NCBI GenBank assembly: GCA_947596085.1
Contig: CANQEW010000001.1
Location: 1-64,000 of the forward strand
Reading direction: 5' to 3'
Source: an uncultured Clostridia bacterium
Lineage (GTDB): Bacteria > Bacillota > Clostridia > Christensenellales > Aristaeellaceae
DNA length: 64,000 bases
Each line of letters starts with the position of its first letter. The first letter of the stretch is position 1. Below are positions 20,132 to 30,051 of the stretch, in pieces. Made by a program: the position numbers and the translations under genes. Under the pieces are notes generated by a model, which did not search any database, was not told the origin of the DNA, and worked only from the letters and a program-made list of their open reading frames with translations.

Positions 20132-20287
20132 ATGGCGAGTCCCAAAGACATCAACGCGAAGCTGCGTGCTTTGACGCCCGAACAGGCGCGCGCTCTCTCC
20201 TCGCATCTGAACGATGCGTATGATCCGAAGAAGCGCAAGACCGCCACGAGCGCGGCAAAGAAGAAAACCGCGACGAAGAAGAAGTAA
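20132..20287 (+). CDS. Small Lys-rich protein (51 aa)
   Basis: MASPKDINAKLRALTPEQARALSSHLNDAYDPKKRKTATSAAKKKTATKKK; GGAGG RBS; not in the supplied track. Confidence 0.55.
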   Translation: MASPKDINAKLRALTPEQARALSSHLNDAYDPKKRKTATSAAKKKTATKKK

Positions 20288-20295
20288 CAAAAGGC

Positions 20296-20321
20296 GCTCT
20301 CCCCCTCCGGGAGAGCTTTTT
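20296..20321 (+). terminator. Rho-independent terminator
   Basis: GCTCTCCC-CCTCC-GGGAGAGC-TTTTT. Confidence 0.8.
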
Positions 20322-20439
20322 CATGCTTGGATGGGCCGACTGACCGGGATAAAATTATGCAGCAGCCCGCAACTCTCGGCCCTTCAAGGCCCCTGTGCTT
20401 GCGCGCAGGGGTTATTTTGTGCGAAAGGAGGCGGCGGCG

Positions 20440-20904
20440 ATGGCCGACAGGCCGCAAAATAAAAACCTTGTGCCCTTGAATGAGCGCACGCCCGAGGAGC
20501 GCGCGATCATTCAGTCGATGGGCGGCAAGGCGTGTCAGGAGAAGCGGCGACAGGCTAGAGCTGTCGCGGATTTGGCGCGCGCGTTCTCTGACCTCCCGAT
20601 TTCGGATGGTCGCGTGCGCAATAAGCTCAAGCGCCTCGGCGTTGACCCGGACGACCTCAACAACAAGATGGCGATGGTCGTCGCGCTCGGCAAGCGCGCA
20701 ATGGCGGGCGATGTGTTTGCCTTTGAGAAGTTCATGGAGCTGCTGGGCGAGGATGATGAGATCGCGCGCCACGACGCGCAGCAAATCATCATCAGCCTTG
20801 ACCCGGATGGCGACGACGACCCCTCCCCCGACCCCGGCGCACCGCTGGGCGAAAGCGGCGAGGCTGGCGGCGCGGATGAGCCGGAGGCTACACAGGATGA
20901 GTGA
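20440..20904 (+). CDS. Terminase small subunit-like protein
   Basis: Position before terL; KNLVPLNERTPEERAIIQSMGGKACQEKRR. Confidence 0.65.
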   Translation: MADRPQNKNLVPLNERTPEERAIIQSMGGKACQEKRRQARAVADLARAFSDLPISDGRVRNKLKRLGVDPDDLNNKMAMVVALGKRAMAGDVFAFEKFMELLGEDDEIARHDAQQIIISLDPDGDDDPSPDPGAPLGESGEAGGADEPEATQDE

Positions 20905-22153
20905 GGTGCTGTTCGATGCGCTGTACGCGAGAAAAGTGTTCCGCGACGTGCATAACGCTTTCTGGCGCGGCAAGTATTCGGAGTATTGGCTGAAAGGCGG
21001 GCGCGGCTCGACAAAATCCTGCTTTATCTCGCTGGAGATCGTGGCCGGGATGATGGCCGACCCGCAGGCGAACGCGATTATATACCGCCGATTCGGAAAC
21101 ACGCTCAAGGATTCTGTATACAATCAGATGATTTGGGCAATCGACATGATGCAGCTCGATTACCTGTTCCGCACGAAGCTCTCCCCGCTGGAGATCATCA
21201 ACCGCCGAACCGGGCAGCGCATCATGTTCCGAGGCACAGATGACCCGCAGAAATCGAAGTCGATCAAGCTGACGCGCGGCTACTTCAAATTTCTGTGGTT
21301 TGAGGAGCTTTCGGAGTTCCGAGGCATGGAGGACATCCGAACGATCCAGCAATCCATATTCCGAAATGTGGATCGGGCCTGCACGTTCTATTCGTACAAC
21401 CCGCCCCGGAGCGCTCAGAATTGGGTGAACGCCGAGGCGCTTGTGCCCGTGCCGGGCCGCATGGTGCATCATAGCACCTATCTTGACGTGCCCCGCGAAT
21501 GGCTAGGCGAGGCGTTCATCGCGGGCGCGGAGGCGCTGAAAGCGGTGAACGAGCGCGCCTATGAAAACGAGTACATGGGCGCTGTGACGGGCACGGGCGG
21601 GCAGGTATTCGACAATCTGGAGATCAGGGAGATCACCGACGCGGAGATCGAGACGATGGGCCGCTTCTACAACGGCCTCGACTTCGGATTCGCCACCGAC
21701 CCCGACGCGCTCACGCGCTGGGCCTACGACCGCCGCGCCTGCCGTCTGTACGCAATCGCGGAGTTCTACGGCGTCCGCAACAATACCGACGTGCTGGCCG
21801 ACCGGGTGAAGCACCTCGTCGGGCGCGAGCTCGTCTATTGTGACAGCGCGGAGCCCCGCATGATTAACGAGCTCAAGCGGCGCGGGATCAACGCGATCCC
21901 CGCGCGCAAGGGCCCCGGCAGCGTGGAGCACGGTATGCGATGGCTCCAAGACCTCGCCGCAATCGTGATTGACCCGAAGCGCACGCCGAACATCGCGCGC
22001 GAGTTCTCCGAGTATGAGTACGCGCAGGACAGGCTCGGGCAATTCCTCGCGGCCTACCCCGACCGCGACAATCACACGATAGACGCGACGCGCTACGGGA
22101 TGGAGACCGAGGCGAATTTCCGCAAGGCCACCACGCGCTCGGACATCTACTGA
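20897..22153 (+). CDS. Terminase large subunit
   Basis: KGGRGSTKSCFISLEI Walker A; WFEELSEF; LVYCDSAEPRMINELKRRGI. Confidence 0.95.
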   Translation: MSEVLFDALYARKVFRDVHNAFWRGKYSEYWLKGGRGSTKSCFISLEIVAGMMADPQANAIIYRRFGNTLKDSVYNQMIWAIDMMQLDYLFRTKLSPLEIINRRTGQRIMFRGTDDPQKSKSIKLTRGYFKFLWFEELSEFRGMEDIRTIQQSIFRNVDRACTFYSYNPPRSAQNWVNAEALVPVPGRMVHHSTYLDVPREWLGEAFIAGAEALKAVNERAYENEYMGAVTGTGGQVFDNLEIREITDAEIETMGRFYNGLDFGFATDPDALTRWAYDRRACRLYAIAEFYGVRNNTDVLADRVKHLVGRELVYCDSAEPRMINELKRRGINAIPARKGPGSVEHGMRWLQDLAAIVIDPKRTPNIAREFSEYEYAQDRLGQFLAAYPDRDNHTIDATRYGMETEANFRKATTRSDIY

Positions 22154-22164
22154 CGGAGGCAGCA

Positions 22165-23589
22165 ATGATTATTAGACCGAAAAGCTACTTAAACGAGGAT
22201 GGTATGCCGTCCGCGAAGATGGTTTTGAGCGTGCTCAAGGAACACCTCGCCAATTCCGAACGGCTGCACATGCTGGGCGACTACTATCGCGGGCGAACCG
22301 CGATCATGACCCGCACGCGCAGCGAGGGCCTGCCGAACAATCGCATGGCGCACGCCTACCCGCGCTATATCGTGTCGGTCACGTCCGGCTATCTGGTCGG
22401 TCAGCCCGTCGCGTACAGCACCTCCGAGGACAGCCCGACGCTCGACGCGATCCGGGACATCTTCAAGCGCGGCGCGGTCGCCTCTGTGGACACCGAGAAC
22501 GCGCGCAACGCCGCAATCTACGGGCGCGGCATCGAGTACCTGCACAGCGATGAGGATAACCTGCCTCACGTTTCTGCGCTCGACCCGAAAGACGCCTTTG
22601 TGGTGTACGATGACAGCTATGACGTGACGCCCCTGTTCGGCATCTACTTCATCCGCAAGGTGGATGAGGAGGGCGCGCCGGACGGCTATCGCGTTTGGGT
22701 AATGACCGACAGGCAGATCGTCGAATATTCCTGCGACAGCTTGACGGACGGCGACCTCTCCGTAGTGGAGAGCAGCGAGCATTTCTTCAGCGGCGTTCCT
22801 CTGATCGAATACTGGAACGACGAGAACGAAATGGGCGACTTTGAATGGGTGATCCCGCAGATCGACGGCTACGATAAGCTGGAGAGCGACCGCCTCAATG
22901 ACAAAGAGCAATGCGTCGATTCGATGCTGCTGCTCGTGGGCTGTACGCTCGAAACGGATGAGCGAGGGCGGCCACCGTGGAAGCAGCTTCGAGAGGACAA
23001 GGCGCTGTGTCTCCCCGACAATCAGGCGCACGCCGAATACCTGCGCAATGCGATGGACGAGACCGGGAATCAGATTCTCCGCAATAGCATCGTCGAGGAC
23101 ATCCACAAGCTCTCGATGGTTCCCGACCTCTCGGATGAGAATTTCGCCTCGAACGCTTCCGGCGTGGCGATGCGCTATAAGCTGTGGGGGCTGGAACAGC
23201 TCACCAATATCAAGGAGCAATGGTTTGTCGAAGGGCTGCGCTCCCGTCTCAAGCTGCTCATCAATTTCCTCACGCTGCGCGGCGGTGTGGCGCTGGACGT
23301 GGCCGACGTGAAGATCGAGTTCTCCCGCGCGCTCCCGACGAACATCGCGGAGATCGCGTCGATCATTTCCACGGTCAGCGGCGCGGGCGCAATGTCCACG
23401 CAGACGAAGGTTCAGACGCTCCACTCTGCGGATGAGTGGACGGATGACGACGTGGCCGATGAGGTCGCGCGGATCAAGGCCGAACAGATGACCGAGAACC
23501 CGATGATGCAGGTCGGGAACATGCTGCTCGGCGACACCGTGGAACAGCTCGCGCAGCAAGACGCGCAGGATCAAGTAAATGGCATCTAA
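22165..23589 (+). CDS. Portal protein (SPP1 gp6-like)
   Basis: ILRNSIVEDIHKLSMVPDLSDENFASNASGVAMRYKLWGLEQL. Confidence 0.95.
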   Translation: MIIRPKSYLNEDGMPSAKMVLSVLKEHLANSERLHMLGDYYRGRTAIMTRTRSEGLPNNRMAHAYPRYIVSVTSGYLVGQPVAYSTSEDSPTLDAIRDIFKRGAVASVDTENARNAAIYGRGIEYLHSDEDNLPHVSALDPKDAFVVYDDSYDVTPLFGIYFIRKVDEEGAPDGYRVWVMTDRQIVEYSCDSLTDGDLSVVESSEHFFSGVPLIEYWNDENEMGDFEWVIPQIDGYDKLESDRLNDKEQCVDSMLLLVGCTLETDERGRPPWKQLREDKALCLPDNQAHAEYLRNAMDETGNQILRNSIVEDIHKLSMVPDLSDENFASNASGVAMRYKLWGLEQLTNIKEQWFVEGLRSRLKLLINFLTLRGGVALDVADVKIEFSRALPTNIAEIASIISTVSGAGAMSTQTKVQTLHSADEWTDDDVADEVARIKAEQMTENPMMQVGNMLLGDTVEQLAQQDAQDQVNGI

Positions 23590-24763
23590 AGCAAAGCGCG
23601 GGCGCGCCGCGAACGCCGTGAGCGCCGGGGAGAAGATCGCGGCGATCATGCACACCCGCGAGGCGCAGGTCATTGCGCTTTTGGCAGGCACGGTGCGGAG
23701 CTACACGAGGAGACAGCGATTGCGCGAGCTGCGTGAGGAGCAGGTGCGGCGGCGTTTGATTCGCCGCATCGCTGAGATCATGCAGCAGGCGCAGGTAGAA
23801 GCGCGGGAGACCGCGCTGCGCGAATTGGCTGCCGCCTACCGCGACACCGCCGCGCGCCTCGATCAGTACGCGAAAGAACTGGACTCCTACATGGAGCAGA
23901 TCACGCGGGAGATCACCGACGCGATGAGCGAGAGCGCCCCTGTCCCTGTCCCCTCTCCGGGCGGTACAGACGGCTCGGGAGGCACGGGCGGGCCGCCGCC
24001 TATCGACGGCATCGACGACATCATGCAGCAGCTTGATGAGACGTGGAAGGTCGAGCTGCGGCACATGCGCCGGGACGTGGACGACGTGTATAGACAGGTC
24101 ATCGAGGCGGCGCAGGAACGCCGCGCGGCGGCCTCTGCGCCCGCCCTGTCCGGCGTCAAAGATGCGCTCAATCATTTCGCCGACAAGGGCGTGACGGGCT
24201 TTGTAGACAGGGCGGGGCGGCATTGGGGCCTCGCTGAGTATACCGACATGGCGATGCGCACGGCGATCATGCGCGTCAACCTCAAGGCGACCGTGGACAA
24301 GATGCTGGAGCACAAATGGGATTTGTGTTTCGTCAACTCCCACATGGGCGCGTGCCCGAAGTGCCAGAAATGGCAGGGCGTTGTAATGTCGCTGACTGGA
24401 CGGACGCCCGGCTATCCCACCTTACAACAGGCGATGGATGGGGGCCTGTTTCACCCGAACTGCGCCCACATCCTGCAAGTGTACATTCTCGGCGTCTCGC
24501 GGCTGCGCGACGGCGTGCCGGAAGGGTACACGGATGAAAAGAGCACGGAGCTGTACAAGGCGCGCCAGAAACAGCGCGCAATCGAGGTACAGATTCGCCG
24601 ATGGAAGCGACGGCTCGCCGCTGCGATCAGCGACGACGACATCGCGCTCTGCAAAAAGAACATCGCAGCATGGCAGGCCGCCGCGCGTCAAAACGCGAAG
24701 GGCGACGTGCAGCGCCGATACGACCGCGAGCAGGTGCGCGTCGGCGACCCGACAAAGGTATGA
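23579..24763 (+). CDS. Phage minor capsid protein 2-like head morphogenesis protein
   Basis: GACPKCQKWQGVVMSLTG...QAMDGGLFHPNCAHILQVYI. Confidence 0.85.
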   Translation: MASKAKRGRAANAVSAGEKIAAIMHTREAQVIALLAGTVRSYTRRQRLRELREEQVRRRLIRRIAEIMQQAQVEARETALRELAAAYRDTAARLDQYAKELDSYMEQITREITDAMSESAPVPVPSPGGTDGSGGTGGPPPIDGIDDIMQQLDETWKVELRHMRRDVDDVYRQVIEAAQERRAAASAPALSGVKDALNHFADKGVTGFVDRAGRHWGLAEYTDMAMRTAIMRVNLKATVDKMLEHKWDLCFVNSHMGACPKCQKWQGVVMSLTGRTPGYPTLQQAMDGGLFHPNCAHILQVYILGVSRLRDGVPEGYTDEKSTELYKARQKQRAIEVQIRRWKRRLAAAISDDDIALCKKNIAAWQAAARQNAKGDVQRRYDREQVRVGDPTKV

Positions 24764-24896
24764 GGCCGCGCCCTCGGAAGCGATCACTCCGAGGGTAGCG
24801 GCTTGATATATGGCTGCGCTTTGACAGCGCGGGCGCAGGCCATTACATAGCGCCGGATCACTCGACGGAGGATAAACGGAAAGGAGACATAACAAC

Positions 24897-25544
24897 ATGG
24901 GCGAAGAAACGAACGCGACGAGCATCAACACCACCCCGAACACCACTCAGGAAACGGGCACGACCGCGCAGGTGGAGAATCAGCCGGCTACACAGACGGA
25001 GGGCAACGCCCCCGGCCAGCAGACCACCCCTCCGCGCGACGAGCCGCGATTCACGCAGGCCGACGTTGATCGTGCCGTGGCGCAGCGTCTCGCTCGCGCA
25101 CAGCGCGACGCGGAGCAGCGCATCAATGCGGCACGCGAGGAAGGCCGCAGCGAGGCCGAGAGACTGGCGCAGATGACCGAAGCGCAGCGCATCGAACACG
25201 AGCGCGAGCGCGCCGAGAACGCCGCACGGGAGCGCGAGACGCGACTGAGCGAGCGCGAGGCGGACATTACGCGCCGTGAGCTGCGCGCAGAGGCGATTGA
25301 CACGCTCACCTCGCGCGGCCTCCCCCGCGAGCTGGAACAGCTTCTCAACTACCAGAACGCCGACGCTTGCTCTGCGAGCATCGACGCGATTGAGAGAGTG
25401 TTCCGCGCCGCCGTGCAGAAGGGCGTCGATGAGCGCATCAATCAGAGCAGGAATCCGCTCCCGCGTTCGGGCGGCGATGCGCAGGCCGCTCTCATGGAGC
25501 GCTTGCGCAAGGCTGCGGGTTTGCCCGGAGCCAACAAAAAGTGA
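24897..25544 (+). CDS. Scaffold protein (DUF4355-like)
   Basis: Highly charged coiled coil directly before the major capsid gene. Confidence 0.85.
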   Translation: MGEETNATSINTTPNTTQETGTTAQVENQPATQTEGNAPGQQTTPPRDEPRFTQADVDRAVAQRLARAQRDAEQRINAAREEGRSEAERLAQMTEAQRIEHERERAENAARERETRLSEREADITRRELRAEAIDTLTSRGLPRELEQLLNYQNADACSASIDAIERVFRAAVQKGVDERINQSRNPLPRSGGDAQAALMERLRKAAGLPGANKK

Positions 25545-25564
25545 CAAAGAAAGGATGATTAACA

Positions 25565-26437
25565 ATGCCGAACTCCATTTCTCTTTTCAAGGCTTACATT
25601 CCGATTCTCGATGAAGTTTACAAGCTCGCCGCCCTCACCTCTGTGCTGGACGGCGCGCCGGAGCTGGCCCGTCAGGGCAACAGCGCCAACGAGCTCATCA
25701 TCCCCAAGATGAGCATGAGCGGCCTCGCCAACTACTCCCGCAACTCCGGCTATGTGGGCGGCGACGTGACCCTCACCAATGAGACGGTCAAGTGCAACTA
25801 TGACCGCGGCCGCATGTTCATGGTGGACGCCCTCGACGATATGGAGACCGCCGCCCTCGCGTTCGGTCGCCTGTCCGGCGAGTTCATCCGCACCCGCGTT
25901 GTGCCGGAGCTGGATGCGTTCCGCTTCTCCACCTACGCCAGCAAGGCGGGCATCGGCAAGAAGGAGGGCACGCTGTCCACGGGCAAGAACGTGATCGAGG
26001 CGCTGCGCGCCGCGCACGCCGCGATGGACGAGGCCGAGGTTCCCGCCGAGGATCGCGTGCTGTTCATCACCTCCGCGCTCAAGGGCGCTGTGGATGATCT
26101 GGACACCACCGCCTCCCGCGCCGCGATGGATCTCGCCTCGCAGGTCATCGTCGTGCCGCAGGGCCGCTTCAAGACCGCGATCACCCTCAATGACGGCACT
26201 ACGGGCGGTCAGGAGGATGGCGGCTATAAGACCGACGACGGTCAGGACATCAACTTCATGCTGATTCACCGCCCTGCCGTGATTCAGTACCAGAAGCACA
26301 TCGTCCCGAAGGTCATCACCCCGGAGCAGAATCAGGACGCCGATGCGTGGAAGTTCGGCTATCGCACGGTCGGCATCGCCGAGGTGTACGAGAACAAGGT
26401 CGCGGGCATCTACTGCCACAGCGTCGCCGCCGCTTGA
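25565..26437 (+). CDS. Major capsid protein
   Basis: Position; MVDALDDMETAALAFGRLSGEFIRTRVVPELDAFRFSTYAS. Confidence 0.9.
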   Translation: MPNSISLFKAYIPILDEVYKLAALTSVLDGAPELARQGNSANELIIPKMSMSGLANYSRNSGYVGGDVTLTNETVKCNYDRGRMFMVDALDDMETAALAFGRLSGEFIRTRVVPELDAFRFSTYASKAGIGKKEGTLSTGKNVIEALRAAHAAMDEAEVPAEDRVLFITSALKGAVDDLDTTASRAAMDLASQVIVVPQGRFKTAITLNDGTTGGQEDGGYKTDDGQDINFMLIHRPAVIQYQKHIVPKVITPEQNQDADAWKFGYRTVGIAEVYENKVAGIYCHSVAAA

Positions 26438-26449
26438 TCGGCTTGATTC

Positions 26450-26752
26450 ATGGCTGCGCTTGACAGTCGGCTGCTCGACTGTGAGACGATGGCGAACATC
26501 GCCGAGAACTTCAACCGCGTCCTCGCTATGATCGAGGGCGCGGGTGGAGACACCGGGGACATTGAGAGCCGTCTGAAAACGGTCGAGGATGAACAAAAGA
26601 CGCTGGCGAAGCAGAGCGAGGTTTCGTCTCTGCAATCCACCGTCGAGGGCGTGAGCTCGTCCGTTTCTGGCCTTGAGAGTCAGGTGCAGGGCTTGAGCAC
26701 GTCTGTTTCCGGCCTCGAAAGCCGAGTCGAGGCGCTGGAAAACCCGGAATAG
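26450..26752 (+). CDS. Coiled-coil protein, possible head fiber
   Basis: Heptad-like VSSLQSTVEGVSSSVSGLESQVQGLSTSVSGLESRVEALE. Confidence 0.5.
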   Translation: MAALDSRLLDCETMANIAENFNRVLAMIEGAGGDTGDIESRLKTVEDEQKTLAKQSEVSSLQSTVEGVSSSVSGLESQVQGLSTSVSGLESRVEALENPE

Positions 26753-26766
26753 AGGAGTGACGAAGC

Positions 26767-27078
26767 ATGGATGACCGGGAACGAGTCGAGGAGAGACTGA
26801 AAGCATACATTCACCCGAATCTCGCCGAGACCCTAGAGCAGCAGGCCGCATTTGACGATGCGGTGGATGCGCAGGTCGAGTTTGAGGCTACACAGGCGAA
26901 GGCGCTCGGCGACGTCCCCGGCAACGTGCAGAGCTTTTCCGTGGGAAACTACTCCGTCACAAAAGCGGAGGCCGAGGGCGCGTCGTACACGCGGGCCACA
27001 ATTTGCCCCGCTGCGTGGGCGATCCTGTTCAATGCCGGGCTGCTGCGGCGCTCTTTGCCCATTGCGAGGAGGCTGTGA
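26767..27078 (+). CDS. Head-tail connector-like protein
   Basis: Position after MCP. Confidence 0.5.
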   Translation: MDDRERVEERLKAYIHPNLAETLEQQAAFDDAVDAQVEFEATQAKALGDVPGNVQSFSVGNYSVTKAEAEGASYTRATICPAAWAILFNAGLLRRSLPIARRL

Positions 27079-27079
27079 C

Positions 27080-27385
27080 ATGCTCGGATTGAACGAGACC
27101 GCCACTCTGTACAAGCGCATGGGGCAGAGCGGCGGCAAGCCTGCCTACTCCGAGGAGGGCGTGGAATTTGCCTGCCGCAGCGAGCCCGCGCAAGCGTGGA
27201 CACCATCGGGCAACAGCGTGGAGAGGAGCGCAGACACGCGCATATTCGCGCTGCCCAGCATCCCCGCGAGCCCCGGAGATCGGATTGTTTTCGACGACGA
27301 CAGCCGCGTGATCGTTTCTGAGGTTCAGAAGATGCGCGGCTTCGCCGCCGTACACCATCTTGAAATATTGGCAAAAACGGAGTGA
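27080..27385 (+). CDS. Head closure-like protein
   Basis: Position; RIFALPSIPASPGDRIVFDDDSRVIVSEV. Confidence 0.55.
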   Translation: MLGLNETATLYKRMGQSGGKPAYSEEGVEFACRSEPAQAWTPSGNSVERSADTRIFALPSIPASPGDRIVFDDDSRVIVSEVQKMRGFAAVHHLEILAKTE

Positions 27386-27391
27386 TGCAGA

Positions 27392-27775
27392 ATGGCCGCA
27401 CACATCAAAGACCTAGGATCGTTTCGGTACAAGGTCAATCTGGACGTGCAAGCGCTGGCGAGTCAGGCGAGAGCCGCACGCGACAGCGCCGTGCTGCTGC
27501 TGGGCGAGAATATCCGTCAGAGATCAACCGCGATTGCGCCTCTGCGCGAGGGCACGCTGACCGCGGGCGCAGAGGTGCGCCCGAAGGGAGACGGAAAGGC
27601 CGAGATCGGTTACTACGGCGTGATTTATGCCAACTACCAGCATGAGGGCGTTGACTTCAATCACCCGAACGGCAGACAGGCGAAATACCTTGAATCCGTG
27701 GTAAACGATGCAGAGACGCAGCAGGCCGCAGAAACCATTTTTGCCAATGAGCTGCGGGCGCAGATTGGAGGCTGA
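27392..27775 (+). CDS. Minor capsid / HK97 gp10-like tail completion protein
   Basis: RSTAIAPLREGTLTAGAEV...YYGVIYANYQHEG. Confidence 0.7.
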   Translation: MAAHIKDLGSFRYKVNLDVQALASQARAARDSAVLLLGENIRQRSTAIAPLREGTLTAGAEVRPKGDGKAEIGYYGVIYANYQHEGVDFNHPNGRQAKYLESVVNDAETQQAAETIFANELRAQIGG

Positions 27776-27779
27776 TAAA

Positions 27780-27986
27780 ATGCCCGATTGGAAACAGGAA
27801 CTTGTAACCCTGCTTGATTCCCTCACCTACCTTGACCGCTTCGCCGGATGCTCCGACCTGTTTTTCAGGCAGGTGCTCACGCAGAAGATCAAGGCGCTTC
27901 AAGCGTCGGGTTACATCGAAATGCTGCGCGCAGACGCGGCAAAGCCGACCACCAGTAAAGCAAAAAGAAAGGATGAGGAAAAATGA
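27780..27986 (+). CDS. Small hypothetical protein
   Basis: ORF within head-tail module. Confidence 0.4.
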   Translation: MPDWKQELVTLLDSLTYLDRFAGCSDLFFRQVLTQKIKALQASGYIEMLRADAAKPTTSKAKRKDEEK

Positions 27987-28696
27987 GAAAGTCTGGATGC
28001 CCCTTCACCGTGAAGGACTATTCCATCAAGATCGTGAACAACGTCACCGACGACAAGGTTCCCGTCAAGGGCCTGTCCGAAATGTCGGTCGATGTCGAGT
28101 CGGAGACCGAGGACGGCAAGAGCGGCGATGCGACGTGGGCTGAGAGCTTCATCAAGGGCCGCAGCGTGGCGGGCTCTATCACGGGCCGCCCCATCTACGA
28201 CCGCACCACGGGCGCGCGCGATCCCGGTCAGAATCTCATGCACAAGGCCGCGATGAACGACGGCGGCTGTGACAACGATCAGACGATCATCGTCGCGGAC
28301 GCGATCGGTCGCGCAATCGAGTACGATTGCGTCGTCACGAAGGAGTCCATGTCTGCGGACGAGGACGGCGAGGAGATTTCGTGGGACTGGGAGGGCGTCG
28401 GCCAGCCGCGTGAGCTGGACTACGTTCAGGTGTCGAACGTCGCCTACGAGGGCGGCGAGAGCACCAGCGTGAACGTCGGCGAGACCGCCGAGGTCAAGGT
28501 CAAGTTCACCCCGGAGAACGCGAGCAATCAGCGGTTCAGCTACTTCATCGAGGATGAGAGCGTGGCCGTGATGAACGCTATCGACGGCCCGAACCTGTCC
28601 ATCAAGGGCGTGAGCGAGGGCGAAACCAAGCTCACGATCAAGTCGATGAACAACAACAAGACCGCCCAGCTCACGATCACCGTCAGCAACCCTTGA
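27983..28696 (+). CDS. Major tail protein-like with C-terminal Ig-like (Big_2) domain
   Basis: VSNVAYEGGESTSVNVGETAEVKVKFTPENAS...LSIKGVSEGETKLTIKS. Confidence 0.7.
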   Translation: MRKSGCPFTVKDYSIKIVNNVTDDKVPVKGLSEMSVDVESETEDGKSGDATWAESFIKGRSVAGSITGRPIYDRTTGARDPGQNLMHKAAMNDGGCDNDQTIIVADAIGRAIEYDCVVTKESMSADEDGEEISWDWEGVGQPRELDYVQVSNVAYEGGESTSVNVGETAEVKVKFTPENASNQRFSYFIEDESVAVMNAIDGPNLSIKGVSEGETKLTIKSMNNNKTAQLTITVSNP

Positions 28697-29091
28697 CACC
28701 CCCCGCCGCGTCGCCTGAGAGCGACGGGGGCACAGCCTATGACATGCCGGTGAGCTCGCTGCAAACCGGCATCGTCATCAAGGGCGGTAAAATCTCGGGC
28801 ACGCTACCCTATGTCCCGTCATTTCCGGGATTTTCCTCGGATGTGAGCGAGCAGGAGGGGAATTTCCTCGCGCTGAAGGTCAGCGGGCCGGATGGCGCGA
28901 CGCTGTATCATGAACTGATCGGCGCAGAGAAAACCCCCGGCAAACGCAAATTCGAGGGCGACGACCGTCAGCTCGTCGTGCGCGTCGCCAATAAGGAGAC
29001 GCAGAAAATCAAATTGACCGCCGAGAAGGGCGCTCAATCCTCGGAAGTGACCTATGACCTGTCCGGGCTGACGCTGGGCGAACAGGGCTAA
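28693..29091 (+). CDS. Tail-associated protein
   Basis: Position; MPVSSLQTGIVIKGGKISGTLPYV. Confidence 0.5.
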   Translation: MTPPAASPESDGGTAYDMPVSSLQTGIVIKGGKISGTLPYVPSFPGFSSDVSEQEGNFLALKVSGPDGATLYHELIGAEKTPGKRKFEGDDRQLVVRVANKETQKIKLTAEKGAQSSEVTYDLSGLTLGEQG

Positions 29092-29097
29092 CCACAC

Positions 29098-29123
29098 GGG
29101 GGCGGCTGCTGCCGTCCCCTTTT
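29098..29123 (+). terminator. Rho-independent terminator-like hairpin
   Basis: GGGGGCGGC-TGCT-GCCGTCCCC-TTTT. Confidence 0.6.
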
Positions 29124-29247
29124 CTCTTTATGCCTTGAGCATAGCTCGGATAAGCACGATATGCACCTCCACGTCCGGGCGGCCCCTGCCCGCCTCTGCG
29201 GGTGATATAAGGGGCCTATTTTCTACACGATTTGAAAGGGAGGCCAC

Positions 29248-29643
29248 ATGACGATCATTGAACAGATGGCTCGTGCGCTCGCCGCGAGGTTGAACCTGCA
29301 ATTCGAGGGCGCAGGGCCGGGGCCTGCCGTTTTCTTCGGCTACCTCCCCGCCGAACCTGTCAAGGCCGTGTGCGTGTATGCGAATGACTTGCGCGCGCCC
29401 GGCGATTTGGACGGCGTGCGCGTGCAGGTCGTGATTCGTTCAGACTCCGATGGAGCGTGGCCGCTGGAAATGGCGATGCAGATTATCAAGTATCTGGACG
29501 ACCGCCGCGACACGCTTTTCGTAGCCGATGGACAGTACATCAACAGGATCGAGACCGAAAAGGGGTTTGAGTTCGCGGGCTTCAACGCGAACAACACGCA
29601 GCTTTATACTGCGAATTTCCGCATCTATGCGTGCGGATGCTGA
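29248..29643 (+). CDS. Minor capsid/tail terminator-like protein
   Basis: Position; DGVRVQVVIRSDSDGAWPLEMAMQIIKYLDDRRDTLF. Confidence 0.6.
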   Translation: MTIIEQMARALAARLNLQFEGAGPGPAVFFGYLPAEPVKAVCVYANDLRAPGDLDGVRVQVVIRSDSDGAWPLEMAMQIIKYLDDRRDTLFVADGQYINRIETEKGFEFAGFNANNTQLYTANFRIYACGC

Positions 29644-29664
29644 TTTTTGAAAGGAGAAATTCAA

Positions 29665-30051
29665 ATGGCAGGTGTGAAAGACTTCGACAGATTCATTTCT
29701 GAACGCGAGGATAAGAAGATGACCGTCCGCGTGTTCGGGCGGGAGTGCAAGGTTCCCTCCGAGCTGCCGTGGCACTACGTCATGAAGGTTGAGGCGCTGC
29801 TACACAAGGGCGTGACGATCCCCGGCGAGGAGAACTTCAAGCTGCTCAAGCAGATGTTCTCCGATGAGGATTACAAGTATATCACGGAGCACCCGGATTT
29901 CAGGCCGTCCTATGTGTGGGAGCTGATCGCTTTCACGTGGCTGCGCCAGAATGAGGACGAAAAGCCCGCGCAGAAGGTTCACGAGTTCCGCACCGAGGAC
30001 GACATGCGGATCGACAAAACGAGGGGCGGGAGCGGCGAAAAAAAAGAGTAG
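29665..30051 (+). CDS. Tail assembly chaperone (gpG-like)
   Basis: Position before tape measure; ends at A8 slippery run 30038-30045. Confidence 0.75.
   Translation: MAGVKDFDRFISEREDKKMTVRVFGRECKVPSELPWHYVMKVEALLHKGVTIPGEENFKLLKQMFSDEDYKYITEHPDFRPSYVWELIAFTWLRQNEDEKPAQKVHEFRTEDDMRIDKTRGGSGEKKE

Noticed and set aside
22189-23691. 500-aa minus-strand ORF opposite the portal gene, and similar ORFs at 4719-6107, 36612-38366 and 55345-56994
   Set aside because: Same antisense artefact; the sense products are recognisable
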